From assembly GCA_958496175.1 (NCBI GenBank), contig OY292274.1:14033689-14097688 (forward strand): 64,000 bases of DNA. The letters are read 5' to 3'. A program made the translations under genes and the position numbers. Source of the DNA: Sisyra terminalis. Taxonomy: Eukaryota; Arthropoda; Insecta; Neuroptera; Sisyridae. The notes beneath the pieces are model-generated. The model worked only from the letters and a program-made list of their open reading frames with translations, had not been told where the DNA came from and made no database searches. Of this stretch, positions 1-10,340 are shown piece by piece. Each line of letters opens with the position of its first letter. Positions within the stretch are counted from its first letter, which is position 1.

Positions 1-199
1 TTCTTTCACCAAATTACTAATTTGTTACTTAAAATGTCTTACGAAGTTTCTCCACCTTGTTTTTCTGTTTTTGTTAGTTAGAATTTAAAATTACATTTCA
101 ACCAAAAGCTTTATAATATTGAACAATTTTCAATCGCTTACAAATCTTTGATCATCTGGAAATGATTTAAAATTCAATGTACCTAATTGATTTGTTCAA

Positions 200-372
200 A
201 GGTCTTCATTAAGTTTAACATTGATAGATATTGTATTAATTATTTCCTAGTTACAATTAATAAATTATTGAATAATTTTATGTTGTATGGCTCAATTTAT
301 TTATTGAATATAAAGCGTTTCAATAGTCTTTGGCTGTCATCATCAGGTAATGTTTGTTGTGTTGTAATGTCT
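200..372. repeat. Dispersed repeat, copy 1 (related to 16625-16800)
   Basis: This stretch aligns by eye, in the same orientation, with 16625-16800. Both run through an AT-rich block with a shared 'taacattgata' start and 'ttaataaatta' middle, then a conserved core containing CTTTGGCTGTCATCA, then a 'taatgttt' tail. At 16.7 kb the same core lies in one arm of a foldback. The core read on the minus strand is a hammerhead-like motif, annotated separately. No terminal repeats or target duplication could be fixed here, so the edges are approximate. An open frame across it has no recognisable product and is ignored. Confidence 0.6.
315..347 (-). other. Hammerhead-like motif (CTGATGA ... GAAAC)
   Basis: On the minus strand the sequence reads CTGATGA, a potential stem-loop region, then GAAACG. 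This is the order of the invariant hammerhead ribozyme core (CUGANGA - helix II - GAAA). Helix II is imperfect in this copy, with mismatches in a seven-base stem. I could not place helix I or III or a cleavage triplet. Similar motifs are known from Penelope-like retroelements; assignment to that class is inference. Confidence 0.4.
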
Positions 373-735
373 ACATTAAAGTTTTTATTTCAAATTTAAA
401 AACTTAATGTACCAATGCAACGAAATCAAAAAGATATAAACATGTATTAAGGACTTTTATACATTTATACGAAATGGAAAGATATACAAATACAGAAACT
501 TAATGAAATTATTTTTAAATTTTAAAAGTTGCTAAAACATTTTTATTAGTAAATTGGAAAAAAATTAAGCTTGTTACATGAAAGCATTAATTTATTACCA
601 TGTAAAACACTCTCTCAATTTTTAACGTTAAATATTACACTCGGATAATCAAGATGGAAGTATTTTTACTTTTACTTATCATAATATTGAAAAATTCACT
701 TTTTTCTAACACAATATATCTATATATTCCATCTA

Positions 736-1170
736 TCTATACTAATATATACAATTCTTACGTCTGTCTGCACATTTCAATGTTGAGCCCAATTTTAGGG
801 TAAAAATTTGTTTCAAGAGGCCATTATTCTAAATTTAACATTTTTAAAATTTTTGTCTGTCTGTCTGTGTGTGTCTCGATTTAACTAAAGAACGAAACAA
901 CCGAATTTAATGAAATTTGATATTAAGATACAACACAATTACCCACACACATTAGGCTACTTATCATTCCTTAAAAATAATAAAGGAAGGTATTCCCTAA
1001 GTAAAAACTGAGGGATAAAAAAAAATACTTTAGATAAGCGAGTTATATATCGTTAGGAAGGTATTTGTAAGTTACAAAATAATCTGCTTTGTTTATATTT
1101 TTAGTTGAACTGGTAAAAAGCATAGTAAATTCAATTTAAAGTCCAAAAAATTGCCTCTTTGAAATATAAA
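736..1170 (+). mobile_element. Helitron-like dispersed repeat, copy A
   Basis: It begins with TC preceded by A, followed by TATACTAATATATAC, as Helitron 5' ends do. A short pyrimidine tract of repeated CTGT units follows near 855-880. It then has the widespread block 'ttaactaaagaacg' and 'aaatttgatattaagatac'. The whole segment aligns with the reverse complement of 27345-27778 (copy B) as far as a shared 'ttgcctctttgaaatataaa' end. More degraded relatives lie at 63160-63455, 2260-2560 and 7890-8036. No coding capacity is visible and the 3' end is not defined. Confidence 0.6.
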
Positions 1171-1189
1171 TGTTTAAATATTTGCGTAT

Positions 1190-1250
1190 GGCTTGCGTAT
1201 CTGATATTCTGATGCTTCTAATTAAAAAAACGTGGGTTCGAATCTTACAG
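1190..1250 (+). other. tRNA-like segment with B-box (GGTTCGAATC)
   Basis: GGTTCGAATC at 1235-1244 is an almost perfect RNA polymerase III internal B box, lying just downstream of repeat copy A. The related copy near 63160-63230 (minus strand) has GGTTTGAGTC at the matching distance from the same repeat boundary. I could not fold a complete cloverleaf, and no proper A box or acceptor stem is present. It is more likely a decayed tRNA-derived SINE head than a working tRNA gene. Confidence 0.3.
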
Positions 1251-2255
1251 TAAACTTTATTCGCTTGCTTATTTCCCACCATGTTCAATGCTTCATAAGT
1301 ACTAGGCAGGTGAAATGAAAACCGGAAAAAGACGCAAACTATAAAAAATACTTTCTTGGCTTTTGTGAGAACACTTCTAATTTTTCGATTTCTTAACAAC
1401 GATTGAAATATTCGATTGGGTAATTATTTTTTTTTCTTGAATTTGTTTTTTGAAAAAAATAGTACTTCAACATGTTTTTTTTAAAATAAGTTCAGTTGGA
1501 TTACATTTTCTCAACATAGAAAATCATTCAAGAACCAATTAAATCTGTTGTTTTAAGAGATATTGTTATTTTTTTATAACAAAGACCTGAAAAACTAAAC
1601 GTTGCAGTCACTTGTTCCATTCATTCCATTGTGTGTTTGAACAGAGTTGGAGAACCATATTAAATTGAGCGTTGGGATTTCACTTTGATTCCTAAGGGAT
1701 TTTCCTAGACGGTAACTTCATCGCTGCAAATAACAACTTAGCCACTGAGTCAACTTTGTGTTTTTAATGGAACAAAAAGTAAATATTTTTCTGCAACCTA
1801 CAATATAAACGGTTCACTTAAACTTTTAACTTGTACATTAAGATATTTTATGATACAAAATTGAAACAAAATGAATTATTTTTGATATCAATAAAATAGT
1901 GAAATAGTGATAATACAAAGAGGTAATTAATTGTTGTGCAAATCAAGTTATCGAACCAAAGTAACTACAGTCAATAAGTTGTTATTTGTAAGACTGAAAC
2001 AGCACATTTCACAAACGTAAATTGGATTGTTTCGTTGATGTAAGAGGTTTGATGTTATAACGATATAACAATTTTGCACTTAAGAATTATCTCTTTATTA
2101 TTAGCAATGTTCCAAATCAATGAACATAATATTGTTTCTCATAGATAGGAGATAATTTCAAATGGAAACAATGTAATTTTGTTCTACAAAATTAGGAAAA
2201 TTTAAACGATATATGCGATAAAATTACAATTTTTAAGTAGTTTTTGTTTTTGATA
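1251..2255. other. No feature recognised
   Basis: AT-rich sequence with homopolymer runs. A short minus-strand open frame overlaps its start (1136-1399) but runs through the repeat and has no recognisable domain. I see no gene, terminal repeat or RNA here. Confidence 0.6.
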
Positions 2256-2259
2256 GTAA

Positions 2260-2560
2260 CGTATTTTTAGTAAACTAGCGTCTCCGGCAGACGTTATTTT
2301 GCCTGATCGTTGATCTTTCGTTTGCCTGGCAACCTAATCATTGAAAATTATTATCTAGTTAATATTGAAAGAAAACTTTTTCAAAACTTTTCCAATGATA
2401 CATCACACATAATATATAAGAAATTTTTTGCATCCCTTAGTTTTACGTTGTAATATTGAATGAGTCGAATATTGTATTTTATCTAAATATCAAATTTCAT
2501 AAAAATCAGTTCATCCGCTCATAAGTCTGCTCTGTTTTTTATAGTTACGTCACAATTTTT
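2260..2560 (-). repeat. Helitron-like dispersed repeat, degraded copy D
   Basis: Read on the plus strand it contains 'ttttccaatgatacat', a 'catccctta' block, then 'atatcaaatttcataaaaa'. The same blocks in the same order occur in copy B at 27345-27778, also read on the plus strand. That makes it a minus-orientation member of the family. It abuts, and probably truncated, the 3' end of the Tc1 element starting at 2575. Identity is low and the edges are approximate. Confidence 0.45.
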
Positions 2561-2574
2561 TTGCAAACGAGATA

Positions 2575-3513
2575 TGTATTTGCTAAATGTTGTGGACGAT
2601 ATTTGTAACCATTCTTGTTGAAGTATTTTCAAACGATCTTCCCTTTGAAATAAGGCAATGTTTTCTTACTTGGCGACCAAGTTCATCCCATTAAAGGTCA
2701 ATTGGATTCAGGTCAAGTGACTGTGGAGGCCATATCACTACTTTAAAAAACATTTTCTTCTTCTTTTCCCTTTAATTTTTTTTGCAAGGCTTTTAAGTGT
2801 CTTTTAGATCATTATCATGCTGAAAAAGTGAACCAACTAACTGGTTTCCAGATGCCAGAACATTGTTTGCTAAAATGTTTCTATATCCTTCCTCGTTGAA
2901 GATTCCTTGAATTCTTACAAAGTCTCTCACACAAGAATCGTCAAGATATTCCCAAACTATAACTGGCCTTCCCCTATGTTTAACAGAAGGTTTTAGTATA
3001 GCCTTCATTCACCCGTTCATTGCGTTGTTATCAGAGGAAAATTGCTCTTTTCGTACCAAAAACTTTAAATTTAGATTCATCACTCCAGGGCACCTATTCC
3101 CTATCGTCAGTTATTTAAACTTTTATGATTTATAGCCCATTGGGACCTCTTTTTTGTTTATAACTTTAAGAAGTGACCTGGATGCCGTTATGCACCTCTT
3201 TAGACTCGCATCCAGTTGCCTTATTTTTACGGTAGAGACACTAATAGGTTTACTGCAGCCCGCGTTAAATTCTGCTGCTATTTCTGGAGCAGCAGAGATT
3301 TTATTACGTTAGCTTCTAATTATGATACTTAAATCTTCAGTAAATGTTGCTTTCAGCCTTTCCTAACGTCCCTTGTTGGAAGTTGTACCTTGAGTACTAA
3401 ACTTCTTCACAATATAGTCCACTGTTTGTCTTGAAATTTCCCGGTTACTACTTCTTGAAGCCCGATGATTAACCCTTTCGTTTTGTCAAAAAATTCCTTT
3501 CCCTTACCCATTT
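2575..3513 (-). pseudogene. Tc1-like transposase, inactivated
   Basis: A Tc1-family DDE transposase would bind the element's terminal repeats and catalyse cut-and-paste movement into TA sites. The minus strand starts at 3513 with MGKGKEFFDKTKGLIIGLQE, the usual Tc1 N-terminus ahead of the helix-turn-helix DNA-binding domain. The middle is scattered over frames with many stops. The catalytic core is clear at 3008-2793, where 'KHRGRPVIVWEYL' precedes 'GIFNEEGYRNIL' and 'FQHDND' holds the second catalytic Asp. Further on, 'PPQSLDLNPIDL' carries the third-acid region, followed by 'WDELGRQVRKH'. The length from start to the last match is close to a full transposase of roughly 340 residues. Several stops and frameshifts make it a clear pseudogene. 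It lies inside the truncated Tc1 element. Confidence 0.85.
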
Positions 3514-3932
3514 TTTAATTTGTTATGAATCGAACAAATATAATTTTTAGTAAATTTTGAAGCACATTTTTAAAGTATATATGGTGTATATTTTCATGGC
3601 AAATAATATCAAGTAGCTGATGCTTAGTCATTTAATGTGATCCTTTATATAAAAAATGCTTATAACTTTGAAAAAACCCATTTCTAAAAAAAATTAGTCA
3701 GTCTTATAAAACATAGGAGGTTTTGAGTTCAAAGTAATTTTACCCAGATTAAAATTTTAAATTATTACCTAATCATAAATACCAAAAATAACAATAGGTA
3801 GATAGGGTGGAATTATAAGAATTAGAAAATATAACCTTAACGATCAAACATGGTAACACAGTGCAGCATTATGTTATGTATTCTAAGAAATGATGAAAAA
3901 TGCAGGTGACCAAATATTTTTGAGTGATAGTG
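2575..3932 (-). mobile_element. Truncated Tc1-like transposon
   Basis: It contains a Tc1-type transposase relic on the minus strand. Upstream of the transposase start there is about 420 bp leading to a terminal repeat at 3903-3932. Read inward on the minus strand this is CACTATCACTCAAAAATATT followed by TGGTCACC, typical of Tc1-like ends. The matching left terminal repeat is absent; the element stops near 2575 where another repeat begins. It cannot move on its own, since it has one end and a broken transposase. Confidence 0.75.
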
Positions 3933-5235
3933 CATTTATAAAAACAATAGTTGACAAGTTTCGTGAAATGTGAGACAAAAAATACTTTTCTATTTTTCAC
4001 ATATCAAAAAATTATATAATTACTTCGACTTGTTGTACTAGTAAAGCCAACAAGTTTATTTAATCAAATACTGTGGTTGATTTCTAAAGCTATATTTTCA
4101 AAATTTTGCTTATATTATGTGATTTCAATAGAAATAGTATGAAAAATACGATCATTTATTTCTTCTTAAGCTTGTTTTATGTTTGTGCAAAGGTAGACTC
4201 TCTGTTAATTGCCATAGAATAATTAGTTGTCTATCGAGTAAAAACGTAATTACGTTTTTCAATAAAGACACAAACATAATGTAGGTACTGGAACTGCAAG
4301 TTCCTTGCAGGCAATCACAATAACAGTAGATTATTTAATTAATTGAACACTTTGAGCACTATCGATCATTCGTTTAAAAACTGTTGATATTGTCTAACCA
4401 AACTTGGTATGACCAAACTTAGTATTTTTAATTAAACTTTTTTTGGCAAATAAAATAAGAAGTAAAATTTTGTATTCCAAACAAATCGAAAAGGGTCAAC
4501 AATTTTTTGAACATGAGTCTACTTTATACTAAACAATCCTGTTAATCGTATTATAGAATCCTAAACATTTTACTCTTTTATTAAACTACTTGTTGTGGTG
4601 GTCTGTGGTAGTGCATTCTGTGAAATGCTCACTCCTGATCAAAAAATAAATTTAGAAATGAAGAAATAAAGAAAAATAGGCTTGTTTTGAGAAAATCATT
4701 TTTTTTACACTGTAAGTCTTATAACAGTTGGCTAATAATATAGTCTACAATATGTGAACAAATTTTTATAAAAATTTCATTAAAAATGAAGTTGCAAATC
4801 TACAGAACTTCCTATTGAATGTACCTATTTATTGTTTTCATATGGATGTATCCAAACAAAAACATAATTACTACTAGTAGAAGTAATAAAGCAAGATTTG
4901 AATTGGAAAACTCAATCACAAATTGTTTCGTTAAAAATTGGTAAAAGCTATTTTTAAAGGGCTATAATGAGAATATTTTAATTAAAATTTGAATATTAAG
5001 AGTAAATGGAGAATTTTCTAGACGACCATGTCGTAATTAAGTTCTTTGTGTCAATGTGCTCGTAGCAAAAATGAAAAATGAATGTTATTTAAATTGTTTA
5101 CGCTAGCGTCGCGTATTTGAAAACGACTCACCCATACCTCGCAATCAAGCACATACTACTAAAAAGCTACAATGTGTGATGGTGTGTGCATGTTTTATAC
5201 TTTGTGCTTTAGGTCAAAATTATTAAGTGGGACTC
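3933..5235. other. No feature recognised
   Basis: AT-rich non-coding sequence. There is a short self-complementary stretch around 4240-4260 (acgtaattacgt). Nothing else stands out, and no reading frame has identifiable content. Confidence 0.55.
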
Positions 5236-5239
5236 ATTG

Positions 5240-5458
5240 TCACCACATAATAAAAGGTCGACCATCATTAACAAATATTTGCATATGAATTACGTGACAC
5301 AAGACTCGGTCGTTTGATCCTTTAATATCTCCAAGAACAAACAACTCGGGCAAACCTGGAGTAACTTTATACAGAAATCCTCTTACAGGATCTTTATCAT
5401 TACCCTCGCTTCCGTCCTTTGCGGCTCGTCCATGGCCACTTTTAGTCACATTAAGCAC
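5240..5458 (-). other. Unrecognised open frame, possible exon
   Basis: The minus-strand frame is open for about 72 codons between a TAG and a TGA. Its base composition is visibly richer in G and C than the surroundings. It encodes a globular-looking peptide: 'KSGHGRAAKDGSEGNDKD' near the start, then 'GFLYKVTPGLPELFVLGDIK', ending 'FVNDGRPFIMW'. The only candidate start in frame is GTG; there is no ATG near the beginning, so if real it would be an internal exon or a decayed fragment. I could not identify a family or convincing paired splice sites. It could equally be part of a degraded mobile element. Confidence 0.2.
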
Positions 5459-5459
5459 A

Positions 5460-6365
5460 CAACTATTCTAATAGCCTTATGTGTAACTAGAAATAGACAC
5501 CTGTGTTTGTTTTTTGGGAATTATTAGTTTGTTTAAAATTATTTTGCATCCTTTACCCGAAATTGTCGCAGAACCATGTATGTGCAACTATTTTAAATGG
5601 TACTTATTTCAAACGGATAGTAAATGTTGGATTTTATCGCTAATTGAGTACAACATTTAAACTATTGTCGCTAGTTTAAAATTATTTTAATTCAACCACA
5701 AAAAAACAATTTTTATCGACAACACTGGCACTGAATAATGTTTTCATTTTTAATACTAACATAGTTTATGGCTTCTTTCTTGCAAAATGTAATTATCTTT
5801 CCGTTTATAACAAAGGTACCATGTTTTTGTGTAATGCATATTTTAAAAAAGCTAGGTATAAACAATTTTTTCAGAACATTCTACCTTTTAATTTTCAGCC
5901 ACAACCATGAATTATTGATTCAATTTTAGTCGACTTTTTATTAAAATTAAAATGATGATATTTGTAATTATGTAAGTTAAAAAAATATATTAGTAATTCT
6001 AGATAAAATTTAAATAGTTTCTATTTGTTTTAACACTAAAACTCTGTTACCTATAGCTACAAATTAAAAGACTGATTTCTAAACAGCATTAAAAAATTGA
6101 TTTAAAACTTCTTTGGTAAATTTTTGTTTCGTCGCTTAATTATTTTGCTAACTTAAATCTATTTTGTTTATCTCTTATTTTTTTCATATTTTTTTGTGTG
6201 GTTCAAAAAAAACAAAAATTTATAGTCAAAATAATTATTTCATTCATATTTTGGGAGAGTTTTGTAAGTCCGCGTCATTTTGGCAATTCATTTTGTATTT
6301 TTATTATGTATCACAATGCACTGCGTGCAAATTTGAATACGATTTATTTCAATTTTTAAAAAAAT
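5460..6365. other. No feature recognised
   Basis: AT-rich, with short plus-strand frames that are antisense to, or just beyond, the Helitron helicase relic and are not genes. The 3' end of the Helitron that supplied that relic should lie here on the minus strand, but I could not identify its terminal hairpin. Confidence 0.5.
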
Positions 6366-6369
6366 ATTT

Positions 6370-7144
6370 TGTTTGAGTTTATTAGTTAACAGGCGATATA
6401 TATTTGACCATGTGAAGAACATATATTTTTAAAATTTATGCCCCAAACATTGAAAGACTGCTATTGTAATTTATTTATCGGCATTACAAAATTTGCAAGC
6501 TACACTGGAAATTGTAGTGCTTTCAAGTCGCACGGCCTGTCGTTTGAAGTCATAGTGATGTGTTAAAACCAAAGTCTTTACCTTTATATTTTCATTTCAA
6601 TAATGTTGCTTCGATAACATTGTTCATTAATTTTTTCACCACAAGCTGGGTGCTATTACAAAGACGTGGTCAGTCTATATGTTTCACAACACATTAATGA
6701 CTACTGATCCAATTTTTAATTACAGATTATGAGGTGGTAATCTGAGGAATTCCAGCAAATTTAAAAATTCTATTTATAATCTATTCTATTGTCAACATCA
6801 TCTTGATCAGTAGCGGAATGAACCGAGTTGCATGGTATCAATTCGCCAGTTATCTTATTTTGAATCTGAATCCTCATTTTGTTGTACTTAATCAACGTTT
6901 TTTGGAGCCAATATAACATGTTTGCTTAGCCAAATAATAATTTTTGTGATTTTGAGCAAAGTTTAGGAACACCATCTCGAAGAGTTCGGTCTTTAACTTA
7001 GTAGAGTGGCAAAAATTAGTAGGGAATGTAATGTATTCAGATGATGTGTCAACAGAAATTTTGTCACTACCAATATCGATAAATTGTTTGGAAAACACTT
7101 TACCAGATTAGTCATTCTGCATTTCGAATTGCAGAAGTAGACGA
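6370..7144 (-). pseudogene. Helitron RepHel, C-terminal helicase relic
   Basis: This is the end of the PIF1-like superfamily 1 helicase domain of a Helitron RepHel protein, which unwinds DNA during rolling-circle transposition. Reading down the minus strand, the matches come in the expected family order. 'SGKVFSKQFIDIGSDKI' is followed by 'ITFPTNFCHSTKLKTELFE'. Next come 'LRLPPHNL' with 'LKIGSVVI', then 'NNVIEATLL', 'LKALQFPV', 'PINKLQ' and finally 'SHGQIYIAC', which is the last conserved helicase motif. The blocks lie in more than one frame and are broken by several stops, so the gene is dead. The Rep nuclease part and the helicase Walker motifs upstream are not visible above 7144. It shows that autonomous Helitrons were once active in this genome. 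Confidence 0.8.
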
Positions 7145-7194
7145 CTTTAGACAAAAAGGATCAACTTCTGTCTAAAAAATAAATGCTTGCCTTA

Positions 7195-7803
7195 AATTAT
7201 CAAATTTATGAAACCATATGAAGAAACTTCACTTGGAAGAAAATATAAGAATTGCATTTCTGACCGATCCATCTGCAGAAGAGTTATCCTAGAAATGAAT
7301 GAATATCGGTCATAGCCGTGTTATTGGTTTGAATTTGTATTCCAATTAAACTGATTAAAATGTGATTCTTCTGTTTTATAACAAAGCTAGGAATTAGGTA
7401 AAATTTTTGAATGAGGCAAAATTCGAAGGAAATGAAGTCAATACACTTCATTCGTCGACAAGAATACTGCCACTACCAAGATTCAAAAATTGACAGGGAA
7501 ATTCTTCAGAAGATGTGTTATTATGCAATACAACTTGTGGCAAAATTTGTTGCAAATGTTACCAGCTGAAATTTTTTCGTATTGTCACAAATTTTATGAT
7601 TTTAAGCAAGAGTTTATTTTATTGGCAAAATCTGAACTTAAAATGATAAGCAATGTTTGGGAGAAATCGCCATTGAGTAAAATCATTGAGCCATCAAAAC
7701 ATAGTGAGTCATTGCGTCGAACTTCCAGTGCTTTCAATTGTTATATGGGTTTTTTAAATAAAAATTACGACAATATTAAATTAACATTTAAGTATGGGTG
7801 ACG
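7195..7803 (+). other. Unrecognised plus-strand open frames
   Basis: Two stretches look more peptide-like than chance AT-rich frames: 'MKPYEETSLGRKYKNC' starting near 7208, and a 103-codon frame at 7490-7801 with mixed hydrophobic and basic content ('MLPAEIFSYCHKFYDFKQ', 'KMISNVWEKSPLSKIIE'). They are in different frames with stops between them. I recognise no domain. They sit between two Helitron-derived pieces, so they may be cargo or debris of a mobile element. There is no evidence of a functional gene. Confidence 0.2.
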
Positions 7804-7889
7804 TGAACTGCCAATTGCGTAAAATGTCAAGCCTATTTTATTTAAAAAAAACTCATTTTATTCTTTTTTTTTCCATGAATTGTTAAGAT

Positions 7890-8036
7890 ATGTTAATATA
7901 TGGTAGTTATTCTGTTATTTGGAGCGAAGACGAATCTAACAAATCATATATCATAAAAATCGGTCCAGTAATTTTGTTAGCTCTAATTGGTCTACTAACC
8001 CTACTTTGTTTTATATATTGAAGATATCTGATTTGA
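7890..8036 (-). repeat. Helitron-like dispersed repeat, fragment E
   Basis: It contains 'catatatcataaaaatcgg' followed by 'tccagtaatttt' and ends 'ttgttttatatattgaag'. Read on the minus strand this is the order of a Helitron-like 5' region, with a TATATAAA start and then the conserved 'ccgatttttatgatat' block. It resembles copies A, B and D but is shorter and more diverged. Confidence 0.35.
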
Positions 8037-8160
8037 CAAACTTCGTATATCTAATATAATGGCAAGATGCTTCAATGAAGACAATCAATCCGAGGGCATC
8101 GCATGAACCCAAATACATAGCTTGAATAAAGCAAATTGTCAGCCTTAAGTCTCAATCTGC

Positions 8161-8395
8161 TAAGTCCACTTTTAAAAATTTTTGTTTTTTTTCTTCCAAT
8201 AGGAAGGAATAAAAAATTCTATGGAATGACAAACTGATAAATATTTTTAAATATAGAGATTTCTCAATATTTAACTCGAATCGGAAACATGCTTTATGTA
8301 GTAACTTATGTAGCTTTTATTCACTTTCTTTCCTTTTTCCTGAAAAAACTGTTAAAAAAAACTTCGCAGCTTAGCACTTTAGACCGACGAAATGT
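8161..8395 (+). repeat. Dispersed repeat, partner of 61587-61815
   Basis: It aligns in direct orientation with 61587-61815. Shared blocks are 'taagtccactttta', a T-rich tract, 'aaaattctat', 'tgacaaactgataaat', 'ttcctttttcc'-like pyrimidines, 'aactgttaaaa', and a final 'agcac-t-taga-c-gacga' block. By eye roughly three quarters of positions match. There is no coding frame and no terminal inverted repeats were found. The element class is unknown. Confidence 0.55.
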
Positions 8396-8827
8396 GTTGG
8401 CTGACTTGCAATAATTGAAAAAATTGAAACGTTTTCTAGTAGGGGGAGGAGGAGAATGATTGGAAATGAATCATTTTGATTACTTAAGTTTCGTTTACAA
8501 GGAGAATGTGTAAGCCTAGATTCAAATAAAATTAAGTTATCGAGATAAAATTATTGAAATCTCAAATTTTTAATCGATTACCACTTAATCGGCTTTGCTT
8601 GCATTATTTTATATTGTAAATATTGCATTAAATAATTAAAAAAATTATTTTCTTTGCAATGTATTTAAACTCTTGCGCTTTAAAATTGATAAGATTCAAC
8701 TTATAAAGATTGAAAATGTATAGTTCAAGGATTTAAATGTTTTAAATATAAAAAAAAAACAACTGACGGAAACTATTACTTCGTTCTCGATCATTTATGT
8801 GGATTTACCCTACCAAAAAACAATTAA

Positions 8828-8857
8828 CCTGTGTAAACCTGTGTAAACCTGTGCTAG
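8828..8857. repeat. Tandem repeat of a 10-mer (CCTGTGTAAA), about 3 units
   Basis: Two perfect copies and one partial copy of CCTGTGTAAA stand in a row, running directly into the GCGATCGAC word. Confidence 0.8.
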
Positions 8858-9857
8858 CGATCGACTCGATTCACTCAACTGAAATTTTAGTGCTATCAAA
8901 ATCGCTTCCAAAAGTGACCAATTCGGTCTGAAGTTGCCCGCTAACCGTTTGCAAGTAACTTCCTACTGTTACAACGGTTGTTGTAACCATTTATTAAAAA
9001 TTCAGTTTGATCACTTTTTCATAATGGAGCTAAAAAGTATTACGCCAAAAAGAAAATATTGAAAAAAATTGCATGTCTCACACTAATCGGGTTATCTGAT
9101 TAGTATACGGGAAAAATAAAATCTCACAGTTTAACAATTTTTTTCAAATCAACGATAAAAACCGGTAATAAAAGTCAAAAATGTTGAATTTTTAAAAAAA
9201 CTTTTATGGGGTAACTAAGGAATGAATTTTAAAATTTGCATTGAGTGTTCATTACATTTATGTAGAAGATTTTCGTGCTTTTATGTTGTACGATATAGCG
9301 ATGCTGTGGCGGGAAAAATATTGTTAAGGGATAGATTTCCAAACAAAAGTGTGTTCGTAAATTTTTCTATAACATAATAAAATTGAAAAAAAAAAACAAT
9401 AAGATCGCTAAGTTATTAGATTTTCAAACGTTTGTCTAGTACTGAAATAATCAAAAAAATATCTGTGCTAGTGAAAAACATCTGTAGGATTAAAGGAAAA
9501 ATTCTTAACTTAAGAAATAACAATAAAAATTCCCTTTCTTTCTAAACTTTATTTTCTCTTTTGTATTTTGTGTTTCAATAACGTTTTAACACATTTTTTT
9601 AATTACTTAAAAACAGCTTTTTTCAATTAAAAAAATAATGATACACTCAAAGTTGTGAAAAAAAAGAAACTCGTTGATTATTTTTCTTTGATCTAATGTG
9701 TTTTCATCAAATTTCTTCGTTTTAATTACTGAATTTTATGATCCTTTTTTAAAGAGCAATTCCAACAGTAATTTGTAACTTTTTTATAAATGCAATTAAA
9801 TGTTGATTTGAATAATTAGAAAGACTTTCTAATGAACCAAAATCGATTATTTCTTTT

Positions 9858-10340
9858 ATGATCATTTTTTATTTGACGAAAAAAAATATAAGTAAAAGAA
9901 TAAGAATTATAAAGGCTTTAATATTACATAAAAGAGTAAGTTTTTTTATTGGCATTAGCTTGTCGTTTAGTTGTGAAAAGGATAACAAAAATCTCGGCAA
10001 AAAGTACAAAGATTTTTTGTCAAGCGGTAATGTTGTTTTGACGACAAAAGGCAAACACGCCAAGCACAATGCTTCCTTCACCAATTTCCTGCAAGGATTG
10101 GCCAACATCCTTCCAGTTTTAAAATGTGTCCAATCTAAAATCGGCATTTCTCGAGAAAATATTTCAATTTCCACTATTAAGTTTATGATTTTTTTATGGG
10201 AAATTAGACGAAGGCAACTAAATCGTTTTCTATTTTATTTTTCAAGAAAAGGGGAGAGAAATGTACTGTATGCCGATTATTTTTCCTTTCATTTTTTGTT
10301 TATCTGTAAATCTGGTTTCTTTGGTTTACATTTCATATAA
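9858..10340 (+). other. Longest open frame in the window, unrecognised
   Basis: This frame is open for 160 codons from an ATG. Composition is Lys-, Phe- and Ile-rich as expected from AT-rich DNA, with repeated hydrophobic patches ('VSFFIGISLSF', 'FLFICKSGFFGLHF'). I see no domain, catalytic motif or signal peptide. The central part, about 9990-10160, is less AT-rich than its surroundings and is also open on the minus strand for 101 codons. Neither strand gives a recognisable product. It may be a chance frame or an exon on either strand; I favour chance. Confidence 0.15.

Noticed and set aside
187..399. 70-codon open frame
   Set aside because: Runs through a dispersed non-coding repeat; low-complexity and unrecognised.
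1235..1244. tRNA gene
   Set aside because: B box only; no A box, acceptor stem or cloverleaf.
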